This document shows positions 1 through 8,688 of a DNA stretch of 31,031 nucleotides, piece by piece (positions within the stretch are counted from its first letter, which is position 1; each line of letters opens with the position of its first letter). Below the pieces are notes generated by a model that saw only the letters and a program-made list of their open reading frames with translations, was not told where the DNA came from and searched no databases. Source of the DNA: a virus. The position numbers were made by a program, and so were the translations under genes. The stretch is taken from IMG/VR virus record IMGVR_UViG_3300048010_000468, positions 1 to 31,031 of that record. One strand, given 5' to 3'.

Positions 1-1401
1 ATTGATGATTATATTGGTGAGTGCATTTTAAAAATCTGCCAGAATCTAATTCGCAAAAAAGGATTTATTGAATTCAGTCAGACTCATGCTGAAGATATGA
101 TCGGTGATGCTATCGAAAATTGTTTTCACCGGTCAACTAAAGTGATGACAATCGAACATGGCTCAATTGAAATTGAAAAAATTGTTGGTAAAGAAGTTAC
201 TGTCAAAGCTAAAGATGGTGTCTGGCGCAAAGCAAAAGTTCGAAGTTATGGTGAACAAGATTTGTATGAATATACTTTTGGGGCATTTAATGTAAGTGTA
301 GAAAAATGTTTTCAAAAAGTAATTGCTACCAAAAATCATCGTTGGTTTGTGACTTCGAGAAGAAATAACAAAAGGCACCTAGTTTCTCATGAAGGTGTAG
401 TTACTGATTTGCGAATCGGTGATTGTTTAGAAAATGCAGCAAATATCGACGATATGAATAAAGATGCCATTATTCATGGTTTGGTTTTTGGTGATGGTTC
501 TGGACATAAAACACAAGTTTTCAATGGCCGTTGTGTTGATGTTCAAGGAGAAAAATGGGCAAAACTACGTGTATGTAAACAAGATGCTGTTGGCGAAGAA
601 ATAAACAACATTCTACAATCAAGTGGATATAAACCAACATTTCCAAAAAGCGCACACGGTGATGCGTGTTATGCATTAGGCAATAAACCTTATGTAAAAG
701 ATTTACCTTATACAACAGATCCAGAATATATTAGAGGATTTATATATGGTTGGTGGTTGGCTGATGGAAATAAAACAACAGGACATCGACGTAATACAAT
801 TACAACAAGTAGAAGAGATGCAGCGGAGTGGCTGAAAGAAAATGCATGTTACGCTGGCTATCAAGTAACATCTTTTCTCGAAAAATGGGGAAATACAGAG
901 TTCAAAAAAAATCGGGTATTGTTTACAATTAAATATGCCGAAAATACTACATATGAGCCAAAAGTAAGAGATATTAAATATGTTGGCAAAGATGAAGTAT
1001 TTTGTCTCGAAGAACCAGTAACACATAGTTTTGTTTTAGGAAACGGATTGTTGACTGGAAATTGTATTCTCTACATATCATCATTTGATCCTCGTAAGTC
1101 AAAAGAACCATTTTCATATTTCACACAAGTAGCTACCTGGGCATTTGTTCGCAGAATTGAAAAAGAAAAGAGAGAAGTTTATTTCAAATTAAGATCATTA
1201 CACAATATGGATGGCTTAATGGATTCTTCTTTTCAAGAAGAACATGATGATACTTACGATGGTAAAATTATGAGTGATGATTGGTTGATTCATACACGAA
1301 ATTATGTAAATGAATATGAAAGCAAAATGGAAAAGAAAAGAAAAAGACAACGCAAGAAAAAAGAAGAGAAACAACAGATTCTAAGTTTAGAAAGGGAATG
1401 A
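1..1401 (+). CDS. 55: Late-transcription sigma factor gp55, interrupted by an intein (5' partial)
   Basis: T4 gp55 is the small sigma factor that directs host RNA polymerase to TATAAATA late promoters and is activated by the sliding clamp. The reading frame is open from base 1, so the N-terminus lies outside the window. The segments MIGDAIEN (from 97) and CILYISSFD (from 1063) flank a 314-aa intein. Joined, they align with the conserved T4 gp55 stretch MIADGIEASIKGLHNFD, and FTQVATWAFVRRIEKEKREV matches T4 [20 protein letters not shown], the core-polymerase-binding sigma region 2. The C-terminal tail is very basic (lysine/arginine-rich) and ends QQILSLERE, where T4 gp55 has its clamp-binding peptide. 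Gene 47 starts one base after the stop. The assignment rests on aligned residues and gene order; active protein requires the intein to splice. Confidence 0.9.
   Translation: MDDYIGECILKICQNLIRKKGFIEFSQTHAEDMIGDAIENCFHRSTKVMTIEHGSIEIEKIVGKEVTVKAKDGVWRKAKVRSYGEQDLYEYTFGAFNVSVEKCFQKVIATKNHRWFVTSRRNNKRHLVSHEGVVTDLRIGDCLENAANIDDMNKDAIIHGLVFGDGSGHKTQVFNGRCVDVQGEKWAKLRVCKQDAVGEEINNILQSSGYKPTFPKSAHGDACYALGNKPYVKDLPYTTDPEYIRGFIYGWWLADGNKTTGHRRNTITTSRRDAAEWLKENACYAGYQVTSFLEKWGNTEFKKNRVLFTIKYAENTTYEPKVRDIKYVGKDEVFCLEEPVTHSFVLGNGLLTGNCILYISSFDPRKSKEPFSYFTQVATWAFVRRIEKEKREVYFKLRSLHNMDGLMDSSFQEEHDDTYDGKIMSDDWLIHTRNYVNEYESKMEKKRKRQRKKKEEKQQILSLERE
121..1062 (+). other. In-frame intein with LAGLIDADG homing endonuclease, inside gp55
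   Basis: The insert begins with Cys (codon 121-123) and ends with Gly-Asn before a Cys +1 extein residue (codon 1063-1065), as needed for class 1 protein splicing. Within its 314 residues, block B reads TKNH (the TxxH motif, about intein residues 70-73). Two LAGLIDADG-type helices read IHGLVFGDG (about 118-126) and FIYGWWLADG (about 207-216), each with the catalytic acidic residue. The C-terminal block reads HSFVLGNGLLTGN. The penultimate residue is Gly, not the usual His, a variant that often still splices. Removing the insert restores a continuous gp55. It is therefore a full-size, apparently active mobile intein, not a mini-intein. Confidence 0.92.
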
Positions 1402-1402
1402 T

Positions 1403-2461
1403 ATGCCAAAATGGATTGCACTGGTAACAGACCAGCATTTTGGCGCTCGAAGCAATTCTCAAATTTTTCTTGACTATTTCATGAAGTTCTATGATAACAT
1501 ATTCTTTCCCGCACTTGAAGAATATGGTGTTGAAGAGATCATTGATCTAGGAGATACATTTGACCGCCGAAAATCTGTTGACTTCTATATTTTAAATCAA
1601 GTAAAAGAAAGATATTATGATAAACTATTGAATAAGAATATCAAAATTCATAGTATTGTTGGAAATCATACGGCATATTATAAAAATACCAATAATGTAA
1701 ATACACTTGATCTTTTACTGAGTGATTATGAAAATGTAGTTGTATATCGTGAGCCTACAAAAACAAAAGTAAATGGTCATGAAGTTCTATTGATTCCATG
1801 GATCAATGATGAAAATAAAGCAGATACATTTAAACTGTTACGCAATAAAGAAAAATATTGTTTTGGTCATTTAGAAATTAATGGCTTTGAAATGTATAGT
1901 GGATATGCACATTCTGATGGTGAATTTAATTCAACATTATTTTCACGAATTGAAAATGTATATTCAGGACACTTTCATCATCGAAGTAAGAAGGGTAATA
2001 TAATGTACTTGGGAAATCCATATCACATTACCTGGAATGACTTTGGCGATCAAAGAGGCTTTCACATGTTAGACCTTGAAACATCGGAACTTATATTCAT
2101 TGAAAATCCTTATACAATGTTTCAGAGAATTGAATATTCAGACCGTGTAATTAAACTTGACAAAGAACACATCAAGAATACTTATGTTAAAGTAATTGTT
2201 CGTGAGAAATCAAGTGCTTCAAAATTTGAAAAGTTTATTAAACAATTGTCTGATGCAAGTCCTTTAGATATTACTATTGTTGAAGATGATAAAAGTTATG
2301 ATTCCGAAGGAGAAGATTTCAATCTTGAAGAAGAACACATATATGATCTTTGTAAAAATGCTGTAAAAAAATACACGGCTGAAAATAATATAACTTATGG
2401 TGATAAAATTGAATTGAAAATTATGCAATTACTTAAAGAAGCAGAATTGGAAAACGTATGA
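1403..2461 (+). CDS. 47: Recombination nuclease subunit gp47 (Mre11/SbcD-like)
   Basis: This 352-aa protein is the nuclease subunit of the gp46/gp47 complex, which resects DNA ends for recombination-dependent replication. The metallophosphoesterase motifs appear in order: DQHFG (residues 10-14), DLGDTFDRR, GNHTAYY, GHLEI, YSGHFHHRS and YLGNPYHITWND. The length matches T4 gp47 (339 aa). It starts one base after gp55 and its stop overlaps the ATG of the next gene (ATGA). Its partner gp46 follows after two intervening genes. Confidence 0.95.
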   Translation: MPKWIALVTDQHFGARSNSQIFLDYFMKFYDNIFFPALEEYGVEEIIDLGDTFDRRKSVDFYILNQVKERYYDKLLNKNIKIHSIVGNHTAYYKNTNNVNTLDLLLSDYENVVVYREPTKTKVNGHEVLLIPWINDENKADTFKLLRNKEKYCFGHLEINGFEMYSGYAHSDGEFNSTLFSRIENVYSGHFHHRSKKGNIMYLGNPYHITWNDFGDQRGFHMLDLETSELIFIENPYTMFQRIEYSDRVIKLDKEHIKNTYVKVIVREKSSASKFEKFIKQLSDASPLDITIVEDDKSYDSEGEDFNLEEEHIYDLCKNAVKKYTAENNITYGDKIELKIMQLLKEAELENV

Positions 2462-2889
2462 GAAAAAAGAAAATTGCACCTAGAAAACAAGTTGAAGAAG
2501 TTGATGATTCGATACTTGAACAATTAAAAGGTCAATCTGATCCAGAAGCAACAGGTAAACTTGGTCCAATTGCTGGTACTGCTAACGCACCTATGAAAAG
2601 AAAGGCAGGTGCTCCAGTTGAAGCACTAAAGCCTAAAAAGAAAAAAGAAATACAAGTACCAATTGCAAAATTAAATCGTACTGTAGAAAAGAAAATTCAA
2701 AACTTTGCTGAAGGCATGGGAATTATAAGTATGCAATATAATTCAGAAAATGATTCAATTTCTTTTGAATTAGAAGAAGAGTTCTATCATACACTTAATA
2801 CAATATGTTCATGGAAGAAAATACAACCTGAAGTATATCTTAGCAAATTACTTACAGAATACTTTCTAATTCAAAAAAAGTATAATTAA
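2458..2889 (+). CDS. Unknown protein with lysine-rich N-terminal half, between 47 and 46
   Basis: I do not recognise this 143-aa protein. The first half (about residues 1-67) is low-complexity and rich in Lys, Pro and Ala, including KPKKKKE, and is probably disordered or nucleic-acid binding. The second half (about 68-143) looks folded, with alternating helices and strands and aromatic residues ([20 protein letters not shown]). The ATG overlaps the gp47 stop as ATGA, implying translational coupling. A role alongside gp46/47 is inferred from position only. Confidence 0.75.
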   Translation: MRKKKIAPRKQVEEVDDSILEQLKGQSDPEATGKLGPIAGTANAPMKRKAGAPVEALKPKKKKEIQVPIAKLNRTVEKKIQNFAEGMGIISMQYNSENDSISFELEEEFYHTLNTICSWKKIQPEVYLSKLLTEYFLIQKKYN

Positions 2890-2900
2890 TAAGGAATATT

Positions 2901-4034
2901 ATGAGAATTGATAATGAATTGAAACTGGATTACAGTGATGTCTTGTTGCGGCCTAAAAGATCGACTCTTGGTTCTCGCAAAGAAGTTTCTCTTAAAAGAG
3001 ATTTTCGTAAAGTTAACTGGTCTGGTCTACCAATCATGGCTGCAAATATGGATGGTGTTGGTACAATTGAAATGGCGACCGAATTAGCCAAACAGAAAAT
3101 GTTTACATGTCTTAAAAAAACATACGACACAACACAACTTATTGAATTTTTTTCAAATAAACTAAATTGTCAACACACGGCAATGAGTATTGGAATCACA
3201 GATTATGATTTTCGTAAGTTCTGTGATGTTTATAGTATATGTCAAAATTTAAAATTCGTTTGTATTGATGTTGCCAATGGTTATAGTGAAAGATTTGTTG
3301 ACTTTATTAAAAAAATTCGTGAAGTTGATTCACAAGGAATATATGATGCAAAGGCAAATGATACATTTCGAAGACACAATCCTTTGTTCATCATTGCAGG
3401 TAATGTTGTAACTGGTGAAATGACAGAACAATTGATTCTGAATGGTGTTGATATTGTTAAAGTTGGAATTGGACCGGGAAGTGCATGTACCACTCGCATT
3501 CAAACTGGAGTTGGATATCCTCAATTAAGTGCCGTAATTGAATGTGCTGATGCTGCACATGGTCTTGGTGGATTGATCATTGCTGATGGTGGTTGTACAT
3601 GTCCTGGTGATGTTGTCAAGGCATTTGCTGGTGGTGCAGATTTCGTGATGCTTGGTGGTATGTTAGCTGGTCATGTTGAAGGTGGTGGTCAAATCATTGA
3701 AAAACATTATGTCACAAACGAAATTGAATACACCTCTGAAGATTATCCTCAGTATGAATTAGTTCGTGAGACAAAGAAGTTTGTCGAGTTCTACGGCATG
3801 AGCAGCAAGAAGGCAAATGACATTCACTTCGGTGGTCTGAAAGACTATCGGGCCGCTGAAGGTCGTGAGGTGCGAGTGCCCTATCGTGGTGAAGTTGCTA
3901 ATACTGTTCAAGAAATTCTTGGTGGTCTCAGAAGTGCCTGCACATATGTTGGTGCAGATCAATTAAAAGACTTGACAAAATGCGCCACATTTGTTAAAGT
4001 ATCGAATCAGTACAACACAACTTTCTCTGCATAA
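2901..4034 (+). CDS. guaC: GMP reductase (IMPDH/GMPR family)
   Basis: GMP reductase converts GMP to IMP using NADPH. This 377-aa TIM-barrel protein has the N-terminal signature [15 protein letters not shown], the catalytic loop [11 protein letters not shown] with the nucleophilic Cys at about residue 196, the phosphate-binding IIADGGC segment, and the GMPR-type flap and tail ([37 protein letters not shown]). The tail and the absence of CBS domains separate GMP reductase from IMP dehydrogenase. The length is slightly above the bacterial enzyme (about 347 aa). An SD AAGGAA lies at 2891. A metabolic gene between 47 and 46 is unusual. The last quarter (3780-3900) is more GC-rich than its neighbours. 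Probable role: redirecting host purine nucleotides. Confidence 0.92.
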   Translation: MRIDNELKLDYSDVLLRPKRSTLGSRKEVSLKRDFRKVNWSGLPIMAANMDGVGTIEMATELAKQKMFTCLKKTYDTTQLIEFFSNKLNCQHTAMSIGITDYDFRKFCDVYSICQNLKFVCIDVANGYSERFVDFIKKIREVDSQGIYDAKANDTFRRHNPLFIIAGNVVTGEMTEQLILNGVDIVKVGIGPGSACTTRIQTGVGYPQLSAVIECADAAHGLGGLIIADGGCTCPGDVVKAFAGGADFVMLGGMLAGHVEGGGQIIEKHYVTNEIEYTSEDYPQYELVRETKKFVEFYGMSSKKANDIHFGGLKDYRAAEGREVRVPYRGEVANTVQEILGGLRSACTYVGADQLKDLTKCATFVKVSNQYNTTFSA

Positions 4035-4045
4035 GGACATTCTAT

Positions 4046-5782
4046 ATGATCATTGAATTTGAAAAAATCTCTTTCAAGAACTTTCTTTCTTTTGGTGACA
4101 CACCAACTGAAGTCAACTTGAAGGATTTTAAAACAACATTGGTGACAGGTGCAAACTTTTCAGGAAAGTCCTCATCAATTCTTGATACGATTACCTTTGC
4201 CTTGTTTGGCAGGCCTTTTCGTAACATCAACAAACCTCAATTGATTAATGTTTACAATAAAAAGAATTGTTTAGTTGAGTTAACGTTTACTAAAAACAAA
4301 ACTCATTATCGAATTGTTCGTGGTATTAAGCCGAATGTTTTCGAAATCTATCGTGACGGTGAACAATTTGATATTCAATCATCATCAAAAGATCAGCAAG
4401 ATGAATTTGAGAAAACAATTCTTAATTTTACATATCAAACATTTCAGCAGATTGTAGTTTTAGGTTCTGCAAATTATATTCCTTTCATGAAGATGAAGCC
4501 AAATGATCGTCGACAAGTTGTCGATGATATTTTGAATCTTCATGTGTTCACACAAATGAATGATTTATTGCGTAATGATATTTCAGAAACGAAATCAGAA
4601 ATTCAATCAATTGATAATCAGCTATATTTAAAGTCAGAGTTGCTTCAACAAAAAGAAGATTATCTTGAATCATTAAAAAATATAAATGTTTCATCAGTTG
4701 ATAAGGAAGAAGTTGATGCATTACTTAAAAAAATAAAAGATATTGTTGACCAACAAGAAGCAAAACGAGATGAACTTGATAATCTTGATATTGGTTCATT
4801 TATTGAAGAAGATGATTTGCTAGTTAAGATTCGAAAGTATGAAAAGGTAAAAGAAAAAATTATGTACTCTGTAAACTCACAGAAGAAAACATATGATTTC
4901 TTTATTGATAATTATAAATGTCCAACTTGTGAGCAAGAGATTGAAGAAACATTTCGTGAAGATAAAATCAATTCTCTGAAAAATGCAATGCTTGAAAAGA
5001 AAGAAGGTGTTGAACAACTAGTTGATAAAATCAGCGAACTTCAAACTGAGAAGCATCAAGTTGATCATCACAATAGTCTTGTACAATATAAGATACAGCA
5101 ACGAGGTGGCCTGTTATCTGACATTGAAAAGTTGAAGATTGAACATGGTGCATCAACTGATAAGTATCATTATCTACAGAAACCACAGACATTAGATAAT
5201 GAAAAGATTCACCGAACAGAACAGGAGATACAACAACTTAAAGATCAAATTCAAGAATATCAAGAACAATTAGATACATTGCATACTGATGCAGAAATTC
5301 AAAAAGATTGTTCTTTTTTGTTAAAAGATTCAGGTATTAAATCACTCATTATGAATAAATACTTAAATCTTTTAAATAAAAATATGGAATTCTATCTTAA
5401 AAAGTTTGGTCTTAAATTAAACTTTGAGCTTGATAGTTCATTCAATGAAAAGATTACAAATTTTTCAGGACATAGTTTTTCATATTATTCTTTGAGTGAA
5501 GGCGAAAAGCTTCGTGTTGATTTGTCAATGATGCTATCATGGAGAACACTTGCAATTAAACGTGCAAAGATGAAAACTAATCTATTGATTTTAGATGAAG
5601 TAATGGATGGTGCTGCTGACTCAAGTCTTCAGCATGAAATTGTTTCAACACTACATGATTTAAAGGATACAAATGTATTTGTGATTTCTCATCGTACAGA
5701 AGGTCTCGTTGAAAAGTTTCAACGTAATTTACATGTTACTCGACATATTGGTTTTTCAAGTATTCAAGAAACTTTAATCTGA
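4046..5782 (+). CDS. 46: Recombination nuclease subunit gp46 (Rad50/SbcC-like ATPase)
   Basis: This is the SMC-like ATPase partner of gp47 in end resection and recombination-dependent replication. The 578 residues show Walker A GANFSGKSS (about 35-43), a long heptad-rich coiled coil broken by the zinc hook CPTC (Cys292 and Cys295), the ABC signature LSEGEKLRVD (about 483-492) and Walker B LLILDEVMDG (Asp517, Glu518). The length is close to T4 gp46 (560 aa). The ATG follows an AAGGACA ribosome site just after the GMP reductase stop. Confidence 0.96.
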   Translation: MIIEFEKISFKNFLSFGDTPTEVNLKDFKTTLVTGANFSGKSSSILDTITFALFGRPFRNINKPQLINVYNKKNCLVELTFTKNKTHYRIVRGIKPNVFEIYRDGEQFDIQSSSKDQQDEFEKTILNFTYQTFQQIVVLGSANYIPFMKMKPNDRRQVVDDILNLHVFTQMNDLLRNDISETKSEIQSIDNQLYLKSELLQQKEDYLESLKNINVSSVDKEEVDALLKKIKDIVDQQEAKRDELDNLDIGSFIEEDDLLVKIRKYEKVKEKIMYSVNSQKKTYDFFIDNYKCPTCEQEIEETFREDKINSLKNAMLEKKEGVEQLVDKISELQTEKHQVDHHNSLVQYKIQQRGGLLSDIEKLKIEHGASTDKYHYLQKPQTLDNEKIHRTEQEIQQLKDQIQEYQEQLDTLHTDAEIQKDCSFLLKDSGIKSLIMNKYLNLLNKNMEFYLKKFGLKLNFELDSSFNEKITNFSGHSFSYYSLSEGEKLRVDLSMMLSWRTLAIKRAKMKTNLLILDEVMDGAADSSLQHEIVSTLHDLKDTNVFVISHRTEGLVEKFQRNLHVTRHIGFSSIQETLI

Positions 5783-5789
5783 GAATATT

Positions 5790-6647
5790 ATGTTGCTGCA
5801 TTCTGAACTGACTGTAGGAATGGAAATTGAGGCAATTGCTTTCGAATCAAATTACAATGCAATCAAAAATATACTCAAAGGTAACAAAACTGAAACAAAT
5901 GAATGGTCTTATGCAATCACTGGTGATTGCTCAATCGCAATTGATCCAGATATTGATGACCTGTCTGAATTTGAAATCTGCAATTCAGATGGCAGTGTAA
6001 GATATGATCGTGAACAGATTGTTCCATTTGAAATTGATACTGGCTATTTCTCATACACACCAGAGAATCAATTAAAGTTTCGTAAATTATTAGTTAATTT
6101 GTATAAGTCAGGTATCATTACAAATTCAACATGTTCACTTCATGTGCATTTTAAACCTAAGTTTTTAAATATGCGAACAAATGAAGCAAAAATATATTCA
6201 GTAATGTTGTTGGCATATATTGTCGAAAGTAAATTATATGAAAAGTATTTAAAGTTTCAGAATCAAGACATGACAAATACGGCATGGTCATCAGTTGATT
6301 ATATGATTGATGAATATAATTTTTATAAAAATGCCAAATCGTTGTACAGTAAATATGAATATCGAAATCGTGGTTTGTTTCATGTTCATGAACAAGGCAC
6401 TTTAGAGTGGCGTGGGAATCGTAAAGTTTTTGATTGTAATCCAATTATATTCTGCAATAATCATTCATCACAATATGAACAAGATATTGTCAAACATTCA
6501 AAGTTTATGTTTTCATTTCTAAATGATATGTTTAATGCAATGAATGGTAAAGTTGATCTTGATAAAAAGAATTCATTGTATTGGAAACTTTATGATAATA
6601 AAAATTTAATGTATAGTAAATTATTAAGGAAGAAAGAAAATGTTTAA
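5790..6647 (+). CDS. Putative amidoligase-family enzyme
   Basis: This 285-aa protein resembles the amidoligase_2 family, glutamine-synthetase/GCS-fold enzymes thought to form amide bonds with amino acids or peptides. It starts with a Glu-rich metal/ATP motif VGMEIEA (about residues 9-15), followed by W..AITGDCSI and the FEICNSDG stretch. CSLHVHFKP (Cys115, His118, His120) matches the family's CGxHVH motif, and GTLEWRGNR (about 203-211) matches the conserved arginine strand. No substrate can be assigned. The stop overlaps the downstream deformylase gene by eight bases, suggesting co-translation and perhaps a shared peptide or protein substrate (inference). Confidence 0.68.
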   Translation: MLLHSELTVGMEIEAIAFESNYNAIKNILKGNKTETNEWSYAITGDCSIAIDPDIDDLSEFEICNSDGSVRYDREQIVPFEIDTGYFSYTPENQLKFRKLLVNLYKSGIITNSTCSLHVHFKPKFLNMRTNEAKIYSVMLLAYIVESKLYEKYLKFQNQDMTNTAWSSVDYMIDEYNFYKNAKSLYSKYEYRNRGLFHVHEQGTLEWRGNRKVFDCNPIIFCNNHSSQYEQDIVKHSKFMFSFLNDMFNAMNGKVDLDKKNSLYWKLYDNKNLMYSKLLRKKENV

Positions 6648-7158
6648 GTTTACATTAGTAACTGAAGATTCTAAAGAATATCTATCTCAGGTTTCAACAG
6701 AATATGATTACATGAATAGTCCATCTTCTCCATATGAGATTGATGAATTCATGCAACAGTATATTCGTGAAGCAAAGGCATTTGGAATTTCCGGTGTTCA
6801 GCTATCCTTTCCGTATCGTGTTTTTGCTATTCATACAGATGAAGGCACAATTACAACAATGTTTAATCCTAAACTAATTGAAGTAATTGATGATACTCAA
6901 ATTCGTATGGAAGAAGGATGCCTAAGCTTTCCTGGGTTATTTTTAAATGTTAAACGACCAAGAGGTGTACGAATTGAGTACCAAGATAGATTAAAAAAGC
7001 TAAATACTATGGAACTATATGATTATTATGCTAGAGGATTTTTGCATGAATTAGATCATTTGAATGGTGTAGTGTTCACTTCTCATGTAGGAAGACTTTC
7101 TTTGAAGATGGCAAGAAAAAAACTTTCTAAAAGAAAGAAGCGGTACAACATACAATAA
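6640..7158 (+). CDS. def: Peptide deformylase
   Basis: Peptide deformylase removes the N-formyl group from nascent proteins. All three motifs are visible in 172 aa: motif 1 GISGVQLS (about residues 49-56, diverged from GxGxAAxQ), motif 2 EEGCLS (metal ligand Cys94) and motif 3 HELDH (His136, Glu137, His140). The C-terminus is short and very basic. The gene overlaps the amidoligase-like gene. Phage deformylases are known from aquatic phages, where they are thought to help processing of viral or photosystem proteins. Motif 1 has one Ala replaced, but the metal ligands are intact, so activity is plausible. Confidence 0.92.
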   Translation: MFKFTLVTEDSKEYLSQVSTEYDYMNSPSSPYEIDEFMQQYIREAKAFGISGVQLSFPYRVFAIHTDEGTITTMFNPKLIEVIDDTQIRMEEGCLSFPGLFLNVKRPRGVRIEYQDRLKKLNTMELYDYYARGFLHELDHLNGVVFTSHVGRLSLKMARKKLSKRKKRYNIQ

Positions 7159-7170
7159 AGGATATAAAAA

Positions 7171-7968
7171 ATGGCTGTTGATTTAACTCAAGTCTTAGAA
7201 AAACATTTTTCACATATTGGTGGAAATTGGGCTGCTCGTAGTGGTCCATCACAACAAAAGATTACACATTCATTGTCAAAGCCTCACTATTTAACAACTG
7301 AAGAAGCTGGACGATGCATTGCGACAGAAAGAGGATGGGAATTAATACCACCAGGGCAGACTATGGTAGGTAGGAAATCAACTGAACTACTACAGGCGAT
7401 TCCTGGTTTAACTGCACTTCTCGATGTTGATAATATGTCTGCACCACAACAAGCTTTGTTCAATGATGTAGTCAATAATATTGGTCAAGGTTTAGGAGGT
7501 TCTGGTTTCACAGCAATAACTCAAGCAGTACAATTTACTGGTGCGCAAATTGCAAGACGTACAAAACAACGTTATGTGGTTAATGTAGTGTTCTCAGAAA
7601 ATATTGTATTTGCCTCAGCTGGTGGTGGAACAGCAAAGTTTCGAGCAACATTTAATAATGTACCCCAGGGAACAAATGATGGCGGCGTAAATGTGCATCC
7701 CACAGATGCAAATTCAAACACTGTAGATTATGATGTAAATGTTGCTGCTGGCTCAACTTTGGATGTTGCAAGAGTTCCATTCATGATTGAGTATACAGGC
7801 GTAACAGATGGAGTTGATGCAATTAAGGCATTCGAAGTAAGTAATGTTATAATTGTATCTTCAACTGGCGTAACTGCAGCAGACCGCCAAGGTACTACTA
7901 TTGATTTAGGTGCAACAGTCCAAATTGTTAATGGACCTTATGATGTATCTTATGGTACACAATGGTAA
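7171..7968 (+). CDS. Unknown protein, possibly virion-associated
   Basis: I do not recognise this 265-aa protein. The N-terminal third is mixed helical. After about residue 125 it becomes beta-rich with many Gly, Thr, Val and Asn residues and few charges, as in Ig-like or decoration domains of phage virion proteins. No transmembrane segment or signal peptide is seen. TATAAAAA sits directly before the ATG (7163-7170), which is too close for a normal late promoter. A hairpin terminator follows, making it the last gene of its block. The virion role is inference from composition. Confidence 0.75.
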   Translation: MAVDLTQVLEKHFSHIGGNWAARSGPSQQKITHSLSKPHYLTTEEAGRCIATERGWELIPPGQTMVGRKSTELLQAIPGLTALLDVDNMSAPQQALFNDVVNNIGQGLGGSGFTAITQAVQFTGAQIARRTKQRYVVNVVFSENIVFASAGGGTAKFRATFNNVPQGTNDGGVNVHPTDANSNTVDYDVNVAAGSTLDVARVPFMIEYTGVTDGVDAIKAFEVSNVIIVSSTGVTAADRQGTTIDLGATVQIVNGPYDVSYGTQW

Positions 7969-7974
7969 TTAATC

Positions 7975-8005
7975 ATGAGACATCAATTGATGTCTCATTT
8001 GTTTT
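7975..8005 (+). terminator. Hairpin terminator built on a perfect 24-bp palindrome
   Basis: Bases 7975-7998 are a perfect inverted repeat with arms ATGAGACATCAA and TTGATGTCTCAT and no spacer; the RNA would loop at the centre. TTGTTTT follows at 7999-8005. It lies seven bases after the preceding stop codon. The T-tract is interrupted by one G, so termination may be partial. No promoter is visible before the next gene at 8029. Confidence 0.7.
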
Positions 8006-8028
8006 ACTCAATTAGGAGATGTTAATCT

Positions 8029-8220
8029 ATGCGTGACCGTGAATATCGTAGAAAACAAGATCAGAAGAAAAGTTATAAAAAGTTTGTAGCAGAAATGAAC
8101 CGTGGCAAGATCAAAGGTAACCGAAAGAAAGGTTCAAAAAACTTAAATAATATTGATTTTGAAAATCTTACGGAAGAAGAACTTGATGAATTATATGATG
8201 ACATGCAAGACGGGGATTAA
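8029..8220 (+). CDS. Small charged protein of unknown function
   Basis: This 63-aa protein has a strongly basic N-terminal half (RDREYRRKQDQKKSYKK, then GNRKKGSK) and an acidic C-terminal half (LTEEELDELYDDMQDGD). It is mostly helical or disordered and has no recognised domain. A good SD, TAGGAGAT, lies upstream at about 8013. The stop shares a base with the start of the next gene (TAATG). It is the first of five tightly packed small genes. Confidence 0.72.
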   Translation: MRDREYRRKQDQKKSYKKFVAEMNRGKIKGNRKKGSKNLNNIDFENLTEEELDELYDDMQDGD

Positions 8221-8687
8221 TGGGAGTTACAGGTCCATCACTTGCTGATATTCGTGCAGTAAAACAACTATATAATGATGAGACACATTCACTTAATATT
8301 GAGAAAAATATTTTAAAGCCATTAAAAAATATTGTTGATACTCATATTAAAGTATTATATAAAAAATACAATTATAAGTTTTCAGATAAAATTGATAACC
8401 GAATAATTGAAGATATCGAACATCTTCGTTCGAAAATAATGGTGATTCTTGAACAAAGATGCACCGAAATAGTAAATTTATTTGATTCAGATTATGAAAG
8501 ATTTTGTAAAGCATATGGCTGGTGGGCACATCGTGGTGCCCGGGTTCGCCATAATGTTACAAGAGATGAATTGGCATATGAATTAAGTGAAGTTATTCGT
8601 AAATTATATTTTGTTTATATGGAAAGTAAATTTCCTAAAATATATCAAGCAAAAAGTGTAGAGGAATTTTTATTAAGAGAAGATTGA
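8220..8687 (+). CDS. Unknown helical protein
   Basis: This 155-aa protein is predicted by eye to be mostly alpha-helical, with Lys/Glu/Ile-rich stretches and a central aromatic patch GWWAHRGARVRHN at about residues 100-112. No family is recognised. The start codon overlaps the upstream stop (TAATG) and the next gene starts one base beyond its stop, so it is likely translated from a shared small-gene transcript. Confidence 0.75.
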   Translation: MGVTGPSLADIRAVKQLYNDETHSLNIEKNILKPLKNIVDTHIKVLYKKYNYKFSDKIDNRIIEDIEHLRSKIMVILEQRCTEIVNLFDSDYERFCKAYGWWAHRGARVRHNVTRDELAYELSEVIRKLYFVYMESKFPKIYQAKSVEEFLLRED

Positions 8688-8688
8688 A

